Below, one piece after another: positions 54,301-64,000 of a DNA stretch of 64,000 bases (position 1 is its first letter; every line of letters begins with the position of its first letter). The position numbers were made by a program, and so were the translations under genes. The notes beneath the pieces were generated by a model. It did not search any database and had not been told where the DNA came from. It saw nothing but the letters and a program-made list of their open reading frames with translations. Origin of the DNA: Closterium sp. NIES-65 (taxonomy: Eukaryota; Streptophyta; Zygnematophyceae; Desmidiales; Closteriaceae); assembly GCA_948144175.1 (NCBI GenBank), contig CANXME010002057.1:1722001-1786000 (forward strand), given 5' to 3'.

Positions 54301-56163
54301 CGCTCGTCCGATCTACTTGCACTGTTTGTTCGGCATCGTGAAGTGAAGCAGGATGTCGTGCGTCTCGGGGTCGGTGCTAAGGATGACTCCGCAATCCAGG
54401 AGTTGCGCCGCCGAGAGCAAGTTGAAGCGCAGGTTCTGCACAATCAACACATCGTTCAGGGTGATGTGAGTTCTGCTCCCATGTGCCTTGAGCACCACAA
54501 TGCCTTGTGCGCTTGCGCGCAGCCGCGTATTGTTCGCCACAATTACATAGGTGACGGCGGGGGTGGGGATGGCGTTGGATATGTAACGCTCAGAGCCCAC
54601 CATGTGCTGCCCACAGCAGCTGTCCAGGCACCACGTGTTGTAGTGCCTGTTGTCGTTTCGCGCGAGCAGCGCCAGTCGCGGAGTGACGATGTGTGGAGTG
54701 TCGACCTTGAGAAATTGTTCGCACGCGATCCAATCGATCGGTGCCGGCCGCATGTCAGGCGCGTGCGGGGGGCTCTCAAGCAGCGGGACTGGTAAATTCC
54801 AGTCTTGGTTGTCATCGTTGTTGTAATCGTGATGTGTGCTGAACGGATTGTTGTTTGAGAACGCTTCGATTGGGTCAGGCGCCGGCTCAGGTGATGGTGA
54901 GCGTGTACGAGGGCGACGAGATCCGCTCGTCATGGTCATGTTCCCCATGACATTACGGACAGGGGTGGCCGGTGATGGCTGCTGCTGCTGCTGAACTGTT
55001 AGGTTCAGGCTGCGCGATGGGGGTTGATACCCCTGGGCGGGACGCGTGTCGTTCCTTGCGTCTTGTCGGCCAGACCAGTTGCTGGGATTGGTCTGGCGAG
55101 GGCGAGATCGAAGCTTGCATCGATCCACCGAGTGCCCGAAGTTCCTACAGATTTTGCAGTAAAGGCGTCGCGGCCGTCGCTCTTCTATGTTGTCGACGAA
55201 GAAGGCGAGGCGGTCCTTATCTCGTCGCGGCACTGGTCGCTGCTGGTCCATATCCCTTTGTTCGACGAGAAGGGCGGCGCAAAGGGCGGCCTCCGAGATG
55301 ACCTCCTGCTGTCGGAGAAGCGCCTTGCAGGGCCGCCCCTCTGGGCCGAGCCCTAGGAGCACGATATTCACGAAGATCTCCTCAGAGATAGAGCTCCCCA
55401 ATTTCGCTATTTGATCGCGTAAGCTTCAACAGCGATTCAGGTAGTTGTTGGCCTTCTCTCCTGGTGCCATCTTTGTCTCCAGTAGCTGCTGGAGTAGGCG
55501 GCTCGACGACACTGGGTCCTTGGGTTGGTACACGCCGTTCAGGTGGCGCCAGGCGTTGAGGGCTGGAGCAGGGGAGGTCTTGTATGAGCGAATGCTCAAT
55601 TGCTCCGTCGGCGACATGTTCTGCAGAAGAACCCCATGCGCCATCAGGGACTCGTTGTAGTACTTGGTTTTTGTGTCGTCAGTATCATCCGTAGGTCCCG
55701 AGTAACTCCCGTCGAAATAGTGATAAATCTGCGCGTTTTGCAGTAGCAGCTCCAGCTCGAAGCTCCAGGTATAGAAGTCTCTGCCGTCAAAGCACACACT
55801 TGTCTTTATTTTTTATATGCTCAAAAACCTTGATTGCGCAGAGAGAATTGCTTCATCGCTGGGACAGGGAGTCTTGGGGGTTGAGCCGTTCGTATCGAGA
55901 GAGAGGACTTGCGGGGCGGAGTTCTGGCCGTTTGAGGCCGGTTGAGTGGGTTGGGAAGAAGTTCCCGCATCGCCATTCCGCAATGTTTGGAGCCCTTGCT
56001 CCAGACTTGTGAGTCGCTGAAGCAGTTGTGCGAGGACGACGGAAGGAATCGTCGTCGTTTCCTCACTTGTCGCAGCCAGGTTGGGTTGCGCTTCAGCCGT
56101 CAGATTCGTCTGACCTCCAGATCCTCTGGCCATTCTTACACGCGATCGTGTGCCGGACGCCAC
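54300..56163 (-). pseudogene. Element A gag and protease
   Basis: Starts MASGTRSRVRMARGSGG near 56160. Gag core with CFDGRDFYTWSFELELLLQN near 55780, a canonical knuckle CKICRNFGHSVDRC near 55150, and protease-like WCLDSCCGQHMVGSERYI near 54610 ending in LRFNLLSAAQLL. Broken. Confidence 0.87.
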
Positions 56164-56226
56164 TTTCCGAACGTCGTAGATTTCGGAGATGGCAGTGCGA
56201 AGGATTCCTTAGTCGCTCTCATACCA

Positions 56227-56647
56227 TGCTGCGATCAGAAAGTGATCGCTCTCAGGATCACCTCAGGAAGGTTCGCAAAGTTCTAGTCCAGTGGTGGTGG
56301 GCCCTTGATCTCAAATAGCAGAGTGAATGTAAATGCTTGAGATAATAAAAACATGCAGTACAAGAAATATAAATAAGAGTCCTAACTAGCCATGTACTCT
56401 AATGGGTACCTTCCCTTATTGCAGTGAAATCCAACCGTGCGACTCCGTGTGGTTACGTAACTGTTCGGGCAGAATCCTCGTCACTGCTGCTGCCTGATGC
56501 TGTCTGCCCGACAGTCCAGATGCTCTTCGTAACCGTGTGACTCTTCGTGTCACTTGCGCCCTTTCATCTTCATTCTCGGTTGTGTGTGCTTCGGTTGCTG
56601 CGGAGAGGAGTGTACAGTAGTGCTTCAGGTGATCACTATTCGTAACA
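56227..56647 (-). repeat. Element A 5' LTR (right)
   Basis: 421 bp, TGCTGCGATCAG...TTCGTAACA, next to primer site TGGTATGAGAGC. Followed by TAGGG. Confidence 0.95.
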
Positions 56648-56652
56648 TAGGG

Positions 56653-57161
56653 GAGGTTGTAAATGAAAAAGGCAGGGAAGTTAACTCAAGGGTCCATTCA
56701 AGCATCAAGAAGGCGGTGTACCATTCTGCACTGCATGGCACCCATCGCACATTGCAATAATTTCCACTGCACCGTATCTTATCATTTGAGACATGAGGCT
56801 ATCGTGACATGCCCCCTGAAAGTGCCCTAAAGTGTGATTACAGCTACTGACAGTACAATAAGGCTAGTAATTGCTTGCGAAACCATTATTACACTGCAGA
56901 CCTTGTGACGTGACAACGTGGCTCATGAAATGAGATAATTACACTGCAATAAAGAGTTGTTGAAGCTGCTATGGTTAGTCTCCTCAGCTTGACAGTGGTT
57001 AGCATTATACTAGTAGTAGTACGTACTGTACACCTCTCGCCGCAAGGTCGCAGCACAAATTGCGCTTGCGCCTTGGGAAAATAGGCAGAACGGAATGTCC
57101 TCCGCTGTAAGCTCCCTTCTTGATGCTAAAAACTTGTGCGCGCGCGCTTTCCGCCGAAACA
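56653..57161. other. Intergenic, nothing recognised
   Basis: AT-richer DNA with short stop-filled frames on both strands. No repeat or RNA gene seen. Confidence 0.6.
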
Positions 57162-58367
57162 CTAGCAAGCGACCAAGCGCTCCTCCCAGCACCACATCCC
57201 CAAACCCGCCACATCCCACTGCGCAGCTTCCCGCTCCTCCACTTCAAGCTTCTCCCCAATCTCCGCCTCGTCCGCAAAGCACTGCGCGTGCAGCACAGCA
57301 TCCGCGCGAAGGTCATCCAACGGCCCCTCAGCTTCCGCCGAACCCTCCCCTTCCGCCACCACGCTCCGCCCAGTAAATGAGTCCCCGCAAAGCTCCGCCT
57401 GCAGCAGAGCGCCGATGTCCTCCGCGCCGAGCGTTTCCGACCATAAGCAGGCACCAGCTCCGCTCACATAACTCGGAGGAACCACGGTAGCTAAAGACTG
57501 CGCATCTTCCGAGGAAAAAATATCTTCACCGCAAGCAAACTCCCTCGAAAGCGTGCAGTCAGTCTCCTCCAGGCCTCCGCCAATCCTACTGCCGCGCGGG
57601 TGATTGCCTGCAGCGGCGGAGCACGCAGAGTCCGCGGGGGAAGCTGAAGCTGGCGGACAACCGTCCACCTCTCCTTCGCCCTCGTGTTCTTCCCCGAGCG
57701 CCTCGAGCACCCACCAAGGGAGGCTTGACGAGGGTGAGATGGCATTAGGCGCGCCGCGGCAATCCGCGCTCGTTGCGCTGAACGCTTCCGCCTTTCCGCG
57801 GACTCTCCGCTCCAGTGGCCCATCCGCAGCCCTCTTCGTTCCGCGCACGTTGGATTGCGTCGATTCTTCACACGGTTTTCCCGCGAAGCGCTGCGCTTCG
57901 GCGGGAATGTCGCTGAACATATCTGACTCGTCGAAGTTCGAACCGCTGCCCTCCTGCATTTCCACGCCGGCCGCGCTGCAGGCGCCGCTGTAGTCGCAGT
58001 CGAGAGGAAGAGGTTGGCAGCAGTCGGCAGCGCCGGCTCCGAGCAAAACGGACGGACGAGAAAGGTCGAAGGCTTCCGCGGCGGCAGTGGGCGTTACGAC
58101 GAAAAGCGACGCACGGCTCGCGATGCGACCCAGCGACGACGTCGCAGATGCGGAGGGGGACGCTGGAGGCGCAACGGGGGTGCGAGTGGAGTAGCCGAGA
58201 GCTGGCGCCATTTGTTCTAGACGAGCGGATTCCACAAAGACGTGTCTCGGAAGGCGCGTCGATGAGATGGCTTGGACGGTGATGCTGTTATCAGCAGAAT
58301 ACGTCAATCTGCAAGGCTTGCTAAAATGCCTAGGCAGACGGTTGAGTGGCGGAGTCGCAGCCTCCAT
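57162..58367 (-). CDS. Unrecognised 401-residue protein
   Basis: A single long frame starting MEAATPPLNRLPRHFSK, with a good start context (A at -3, G at +4) and a stop after LVAC. Residues 1-60 hold a possibly ordered segment (TYSADNSITVQAISSTRLPR, HVFVESARLEQM). The rest is Ser/Ala/Gly/Glu-rich with a central basic patch (GTKRAADGPLERRVRGK), a WWVLEALGEEHEGEGEVDG stretch and an acidic C-terminal half with scattered Cys and Trp. No signal peptide, membrane segment or known domain was recognised. It could be a nuclear regulatory protein or only the first exon of a longer gene. High GC fits host coding DNA here; no retroelement similarity was seen. Confidence 0.6.
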   Translation of the reverse strand: MEAATPPLNRLPRHFSKPCRLTYSADNSITVQAISSTRLPRHVFVESARLEQMAPALGYSTRTPVAPPASPSASATSSLGRIASRASLFVVTPTAAAEAFDLSRPSVLLGAGAADCCQPLPLDCDYSGACSAAGVEMQEGSGSNFDESDMFSDIPAEAQRFAGKPCEESTQSNVRGTKRAADGPLERRVRGKAEAFSATSADCRGAPNAISPSSSLPWWVLEALGEEHEGEGEVDGCPPASASPADSACSAAAGNHPRGSRIGGGLEETDCTLSREFACGEDIFSSEDAQSLATVVPPSYVSGAGACLWSETLGAEDIGALLQAELCGDSFTGRSVVAEGEGSAEAEGPLDDLRADAVLHAQCFADEAEIGEKLEVEEREAAQWDVAGLGMWCWEERLVAC

Positions 58368-59690
58368 TCTACTTAAAAGTGGGACCTACCTACGTAATCT
58401 ATTACTCCCTACTGTAAGTTATTGCCCCCACAGTGGAGAACAAGTCTAGAGACCACTGGGCAAGATCTTGGAAGCGATGGTGCGGTAGGAACTTAGACAG
58501 GGGTGGTGGTGAGGGCTGAGCGATTTGGGGACACTGTGGGAGGGAGGATGAGTTGCAGCAAAGGTTGCAGGCCAAGTGCGTGTGGGGGGGCAGAGCAGAA
58601 CGGAAAGAGCAAGTGGGAGTTTGGGGAAATCAATCTCGTGACTGAATGGCAAGCTTCGCGCGTCGAATTTGCTGCCAATGGCAGCTTGAATCAGCTTGGA
58701 GAGGATCTTGAACCTGACGAAAAAGCGCACCGCCATGCAGAATTGGCGGAGGATTCGGCCCAGCCGCGCGCAAGCCGGTGTAGTTGGCGGGGTGCGGTGA
58801 AAATGGGGTGCGCGCCCCGGAAGCGCGCACCGTGCATCGAAGGGGGGAGCACGACTTTGGTGAAAGCACCCGGTGGGGTTTGGGTGCTCCGACTTTGAAC
58901 ACGTCTGCGGAAGATTTTGGACAGAGAGGACTTTCGCGGAACACCAGGTTGGCGAAATGCGGACCTCCAGCAGCTTGGCGGAAAACCTGGAAGTTGGCTG
59001 GTTGAGAGTTGAACGACCCGAGGCGCGGAAGCATGAGGGATCCACGTCATTACACCTCATATCGGCTCCAAGTCCCGATGTGAGGACCAAACTCCGTTTC
59101 TCCAACGTGGAAAGGGGCACACGGGTCACGGGTATGGTGCCAGGATCTCAACAAACTCGGGCAAAACGGTAGGTACTTCATCTCAATACTGGAAAATTCA
59201 AAGGCATATTGTTGTCCAAGATTCAAAACTGTACATGTACGGTACCAACTCTAAGTTCACGCAAACTGGGTGAGGAGTGGGAGATTTGGTGTGGGTGTTT
59301 TGAGATTATGTGCTCTTTACAAACCAAGTCAATAGCGAACAAACAAATGCCCCTCAAATCAACAGTCAGGAGGGAGAGTTTTGATATGAAAAAGCAACGC
59401 GATTCTCTTTCTGCCCCATCCCTATCATCGAGTATGTTTATCGTAGCGTACAGCACCATCCAAACATAGATGTTTTCCCAACTGGTTATTCTTCGTACCG
59501 AAAAAAATACCTCACAGGCTACTGCATCTCACATATCTACCGGCTGCCTACTCCAAGGCACTTACGACTGCCTGATGCGTTTTCGTACATTTTCCCTTTA
59601 AGTGTACTTTTCCAAATCAAACTCCAAGATCCTTCCTTCTCAAACGGGGGACGATGTGGAATAACCTTCATAACAGACGCTTTCTTGAAA
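58368..59690. other. Intergenic, likely upstream region of the 57162-58367 frame
   Basis: Contains several mid-length frames on both strands, up to 227 codons, of odd composition and without recognisable domains. No repeats or RNA genes seen. Confidence 0.5.
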
Positions 59691-59699
59691 TGCAACCTT

Positions 59700-59970
59700 G
59701 TATTCCAAGGTGGACGGACCCCGATGCGGAGAGAGTCCGTTGGCGAGATGACGCGCGTTGGCGGAAATCGCGTTTTGTTTAATTGCGTCAAGCTGAATCA
59801 CCCCGAGCTCGCCACGTGGGCATTTTTCTCAATTGGTTGGACCGCCTTTCCCCACCCCCCCCCCCCCCCCCCCCCCCATCCCGATTTTCCCGTCCTTCCC
59901 GTCCTAAGTATGGGCACCCGCTGGAATTTCGTGGATACACAAACAGTCACAAATAGATGTTTTTTTCGTA
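59700..59970 (+). repeat. Inverted-repeat arm, left
   Basis: Aligns with the reverse complement of 60460-60720 at roughly 70% by eye (shared GGCGAGATGACG / GGCGAAATGACG, GGCGGAAA, CTCAATT). Interrupted by a C-run near 59850-59877. Confidence 0.75.
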
Positions 59971-60459
59971 ACGCTAAGATTTCAGCATGCGAGCGACATC
60001 TGCATGGACAGAACACTGGTGAATTGATTCGCGCAGCGAAATGATACGCAAGCATTGCGTTTCGTTTCTTCAATGTTGAATGAAGTGCACTATTATTAAT
60101 AAGGGTTTTATCAACTGTATGCCACTGCATTAATATTTGTAATCGCAGAGATAGTATTTCTATTCTGAATAATACAAATGATTGCATTAAAACAAAATCT
60201 CAAAATCATTTCAAAACAGCTAGTTTTAATTTGCCTAGAAGAGACAACCATTATATTCAAATTTAGACGTTTCATGGGGAAAGGCTAATATAAATATATT
60301 CACTTATAGTTTATTTGTCATGTTTTTTCTGCGCGCATGGGCTAGTCCTAAAAAACACGATACAATCAACGTGCATAGGAGCATCTTCAAGTTGAGATGC
60401 AGCCGCCGAAATTTTCAAAAGTCGATTGCGAAAGCTGATGTGGCTTGCCACAACTACCT

Positions 60460-60720
60460 GGAGGAGTTGGCATGATGTGGAAAGCATGTATTCGTGAGTG
60501 TCAGTGATTCCACGAGATTCCAAGCGGTTGCCCGAATTTCGGACTGGAAGGGCGGAAAATTCGGTTTGGGGGGACGCGCGCAAAAGCAGTCCATCTAATT
60601 GAGAGAAACGCCGACGTGGAAACATCGCGTTGATTTAGGTTAATGCAATTAAGAGAGACGCTTTTTCCGCCGATGTACGTCATTTCGCCGGGTCCGTTTG
60701 TCCCTCCTGACGTGAGCCGC
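60460..60720 (-). repeat. Inverted-repeat arm, right
   Basis: Partner of 59700-59970 in opposite orientation, with about 490 bp of AT-rich DNA between. Neither arm looks coding, although short frames in both read -LNC--LN--SI-WTAF. Confidence 0.75.
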
Positions 60721-60851
60721 GATGCCTGCATACTGCCCTCCAGACCTGCCCTCACTGCCCCATTACAGGTGATTTATGTCAGTTCCCGCGAACAAGACGA
60801 TTTCGCGGTCAGATTCTGCCAACACTTGACAAAAAGTAGCTGCGTGAATAC

Positions 60852-61235
60852 TCAGGCATCACGTGAATCCAGCTGACAACCAATGAGGTTTATGCTTCCA
60901 CGTACCACTCCGGATTTCCAGCATGTCAATAATGTCTTGTTCACCAGCCCAGCATCAATCAGCATAAGGCAAAACGAAATCCAATCAAAACCGACGCTGC
61001 AGCACGAATGCAGTGTCGTAGGGTAATTTTCCTTGTTAGGAATCTCGTCCACTGATTGATCATAGCTGCACTTCATGTACATCTCTACACAATCAAGACA
61101 CATGGCCTTAAAATACAGTGTACGGACTTTTTTGGCATTCCACACTGCGCAGCTCAACATCGCGTACAAGGCCAACCGTTCTTCACCCGTTACACCTAAC
61201 GGAGCTTTCGCCGCCTTCGCCTTCGCATGATGCAT
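60852..61235 (-). CDS. Uncertain 127-residue frame or first exon
   Basis: Starts MHHAKAKAAKAPLGVTGEE. The first 35 residues (to LSCAVWNAKK) look like an ordered Ala-rich start, after which composition changes and becomes Cys-rich. A host first exon ending near 61130 is possible. No family recognised. Confidence 0.3.
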   Translation of the reverse strand: MHHAKAKAAKAPLGVTGEERLALYAMLSCAVWNAKKVRTLYFKAMCLDCVEMYMKCSYDQSVDEIPNKENYPTTLHSCCSVGFDWISFCLMLIDAGLVNKTLLTCWKSGVVRGSINLIGCQLDSRDA

Positions 61236-61804
61236 TTTTCAAACCTTGCATCGCTTGCCTAACCCGAGTCAGTCTACGTTTTGGGGTTAGCATGAACCTC
61301 GTCGCTAGCATCGCACTAACTTGTTGTTTCGCTTATAAATATTGGCTCATATTTTGTACTCGTTGACAATTTAGAGCAATCCTTGCTAACTCGCTACATT
61401 GCACTCGTAGCACTTGGACCATTTTCCTTTTCGGGCCGCACTTTTCCGCAACCAGTAGAAACCCCTTAGCGTACTATGAGAACGTGTCATCGTGCTCTCT
61501 AACGAGCGCGTGCAGCCACTACTATGCTACGAGCCCATTGATTTTTCACTCCAATGGACTCACGCCCTGTAGCGTAGCATGAGCATATGTCATCGTGCTA
61601 TCTCGTATGCGACGACGTTCGCGACGACCACGGGATGACACACACCCGGGACGACAAAGCGGCAGGGAGTCAACGTCGCTCAATCTTTCGACGCCCATCG
61701 ATGAGTCCGCACTCCCTTCACCAATGTCGCCCAAGCCGTATCGTCTGCCTTGATTCGATCCGAGTCAAAGGGGTGGTATGACGGTTCAGGCGTGAATCTT
61801 CACG
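61236..61804. other. Intergenic, nothing recognised
   Basis: Holds a short duplicated phrase (GTGTCATCGTGCT / ATGTCATCGTGCT near 61485 and 61590). No gene seen. Confidence 0.5.
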
Positions 61805-62320
61805 ATGAATGTTTACTTCGACGCGAACTACTTCTTATCGGATGCAGCGAAAATCCGCTGCGCCGTGTCTTTATTGCGAGGACCCACCATGGATTGGTGG
61901 CGCGTCATCCTCACAAAGCTGAGCAACTACGAGGCACTACCGTCACGGGAAGGACCAACCGGAATCTGGACACTATCGTATTTCGTTGGTTCAGTATCGC
62001 ACGTGAGACGCATGGTTCCCAGGTCTACCAGCAATGTTCGAGCCAATCGCGGTGTCAATCTCTGCACGACATAACCCCTGCACTTTGTACCAGCTCGGTT
62101 CCATCCAGGACTACACCAACGGGTTCCTGGCGCTGTAGAGGAGGTGTGGTACATGCATAAAGCTGAGCGCATCGACCGTTATGTCGGCGGCCTGAAAATG
62201 GACATCCCGCAGGAAATCGTGCTCCGCAACGTTATAGAATTTACCGACATACTCGCCATGGCGGAAAAACTAGATTTCCTCCGCCGCCCAAGACCGATGT
62301 CCTACAATAACAGCGAGTAG
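61805..62320 (+). pseudogene. Ty3/gypsy-type gag fossil
   Basis: + strand pieces resemble the gypsy gag core: VSLLRGPTMDWWRVILTKL, then segments reminiscent of SIQDYTNGF and of AERIDRYVGGL. Short and broken with several breaks. Likely old; no LTR was found. Confidence 0.55.
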
Positions 62321-62339
62321 GGACACTGATTTCGTGGGG

Positions 62340-62680
62340 CGAACGGGCATACCACAACGACCGAGTCATCGTGCCGAAGACACCAAGGCAGGCCCTAACA
62401 GGACCTGACAACGAGGAATGGCGGGCAGCTATTGAAGCGGAAATACCCGCGATACATGGGTCCTTGTGGATCGAGCTGCAGTAGGGAAGAAAAGCACAAC
62501 CACGGAAGTGGGTTTTCCACGTCAAAAACAATTTGGGCAGTGCGCGGCTACGACCAATGCCAGGGGATTGATTTTGATCAAACATTCGCCCCCACGCATT
62601 AATTGACATTGTAATCTACATGGAGCAGCCGCACACATATGGCGAATGGGACTTAAAAGGTTTGTCAGCTGAAAAAAATC
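62340..62680 (+). pseudogene. Copia RT fossil related to element A
   Basis: + strand similarity to the A integrase-RT junction: PRQALTGP-NEEWRAAIEAEI, a GYDQ-QGIDFDQTF-like segment and VIYMEQPHTYG. Strongly decayed, with many breaks; older than the nest. Confidence 0.6.
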
Positions 62681-62689
62681 ATTGTATGG

Positions 62690-63085
62690 CATTAAGTAGG
62701 CGCCCCGAAGGTGATAGCCACACCTTCACTCAGTTGCCGCATGTCCCTAAAATGTGATGTTAACGGGAATGGAGTGTTGGCCCCGCCATTGCTTGGGCGA
62801 CACTGACGTCCTGGTCGGTTGAACGAGAGAAGCAACCGACCGTTCTTAGTGAAGGAGCTGCTCGACGGGCTTCGCCAAGCTGCAGGTGATCACTATGGTG
62901 TTGTCGTTGACCAGGGAGCTCGACGACCTTCTTCAGTGGGGCAAGACAACTATGTGGTTGTTGACCTACACAGGTGTGTCACGGGGCTGGAGCCGTCGAC
63001 CACGGAGCTCGACAGCTGCAGCTGATTGGGCTGGTCGATGGGTGGACTTTCGACCAGGAGGAGCAGTTGGACGGGGAGGCCGACG
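62690..63085. other. Nothing recognised
   Basis: GC-moderate DNA with short frames only; target of element G. Confidence 0.4.
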
Positions 63086-64000
63086 TGTTAAATTTAGAAG
63101 AAAGAGGAGGGTTGCACTAGCAAGAATGAGGATACAAATAGCAAACCTTAGAAGGGTTGTACTCGCTATAGAGCACCCCACTACAGGCTAGAGCATAATA
63201 TTCTGACACACCCCCATAGCCAAAGTGGGGTGTAATCAGCAGAGCAAGCAAAGCAGTACAAGCGCAGGGTGGATCACAATGTCACCACACATTCTGAGCA
63301 CAAGTTCAAGAAGCAATAGTTTAAAGTTCACAATTATGAGCAAAGCTAGTGGTAGTCACAACGGGCGAGTGAGGAGGAGGAAAGAGACTATGAGAGGAGA
63401 GGAGGTAGTGAGCGGCAGCTGAAGCTGCTGGCACACGGCGCAACTTGGAGCAACTGGCACACGGGCAATTGGAGCAACTGGCACACTAGCAACTGGATCA
63501 ACTGGCACACGGGCTACTGGAGTAACTGGCTCCGCGGCTAAAAGTAGCGGCAGACGAGCAACGGACTCACGGGCGACTGGAGCAACGAGCTCACGGCCGA
63601 CTGGCGCAACGGGCTCACGGGCGACTGGCGCAACGGGCTCACGGGCGACTGGAGCTGCTGGCTTCACGGCGGCCACCCCCTTCAACCACCCCAAGCTATC
63701 CCACTCCCCCTTACACACACCCGCTGCTACCCCGCTAGCTCCACTCCCCCTTCACCCCCCCTTAGTACCACTCCAACGGCTCCAACAAGTCCACCCCCCC
63801 TCAACGGCAGCTGCAGCACAAGGAGACGGAGGAGGAGGAGGAGAAGGGAACAGCACACAGTGGCTTCACCCCCATACCCCTCACCCCCAAACCCTAATTC
63901 AGGAGAACGGGCTGTAGGAGGGGTGGGGCGCCAGTAGAAGCACGGGGGACAGCGGGGAGGGCAGGGGCAGCAAGGAAGGGCAGCCCACGGGCCTGGCACA
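63086..64000 (-). mobile_element. Element G: short-LTR copia, runs off the window
   Basis: A 123-bp LTR at 63086-63208 (TGTTAAATT...TCTGACA) is followed by CACCCCCATAGCCAAAGTGGGG. This is the same purine-tract block as in C, D and F, with further similarity to about 63300. By analogy this is a 3' LTR of a - strand element extending to the right. No pol coding is visible, so the right part could be unrelated. Confidence 0.65.
63400..63670. repeat. 24-bp tandem repeat
   Basis: About eight to ten diverged units built on GGCGACTGG(A/C)GCAACGGGCT. On the - strand it reads PVAREPVA repeatedly. Purpose unknown. Confidence 0.8.

Larger units (their letters stand above)
17629..56647 (-). mobile_element. 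Element A: outermost Ty1/copia retrotransposon, nested host
   Basis: Bounded by LTRs 17629-18067 and 56227-56647 and by duplicated target TAGGG at 17624-17628 and 56648-56652. A primer site TGGTATGAGAGC abuts the right-hand (5') LTR. Its own sequence is left at 18068-18470, 36008-38650 and 53244-56226; the rest is elements B and C with their inserts. Part order is gag, protease, integrase, RT, RNase H, as in copia. It is broken, with many breaks. LTR divergence by eye is about 5% plus one length change, the oldest tier of the nest. Confidence 0.93.

Noticed and set aside
53554-54795. + strand frames of 140-236 codons
   Set aside because: Shadows of element A coding on the - strand.
58446-59129. 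227-codon - strand frame
   Set aside because: Odd composition, overlapping frames of equal quality on the other strand and no domain; likely the upstream region of the 57162-58367 frame.

Overview
The window reads as nuclear DNA of a green plant-lineage eukaryote, with spliced genes, long microsatellite-rich introns and nested Ty1/copia retroelements whose primer sites match the plant initiator-Met type. GC-rich coding DNA and glycine-rich copia gag proteins suggest a streptophyte alga or early-diverging plant. Closterium-like algae are one possibility, offered from memory only.

Region 1 (1-17054, + strand) is the 3' three quarters or more of a host gene recognised as APC7, the TPR subunit of the anaphase-promoting complex. 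Sixteen exons can be placed with consistent splice phases, ending at a stop at 17052-17054. Almost every exon has tandem, partly spliceable copies of one of its ends in the neighbouring intron, mixed with minisatellites of 6 to 30 bp. One intron also holds a gag-like element on the - strand (about 7129-11785).

Region 2 (17624-56652) is a 39 kb nest of LTR retrotransposons. Outer copia element A (17629-56647, - strand, duplicated target TAGGG) contains element B (18471-36007, GTTCC) and element C (38651-53243, GGAT plus one base). B contains element F (27775-35230, GCTGG) and two short head-to-head remnants, E1 (- strand) and E2 (+ strand, CAAGG). C contains element D (40252-47354). LTR divergence estimated by eye agrees with this order: A and C about 5%, B and D about 3%, F under 1%. 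A and B are one group with LTRs of about 420-510 bp. C, D, E1, E2, F and a further element G at the right edge form a second group with LTRs of about 121-135 bp, glycine-rich gag, very GC-rich leaders and a conserved hairpin beside the primer site.

Region 3 (56653-64000) is mostly intergenic. It holds one unrecognised 401-codon open frame on the - strand, a diverged inverted repeat, a small uncertain frame, a decayed gypsy-gag and copia-RT fossil pair on the + strand, and the start of element G. No prokaryotic features, CRISPR arrays, rRNA genes or convincing tRNA genes were seen.
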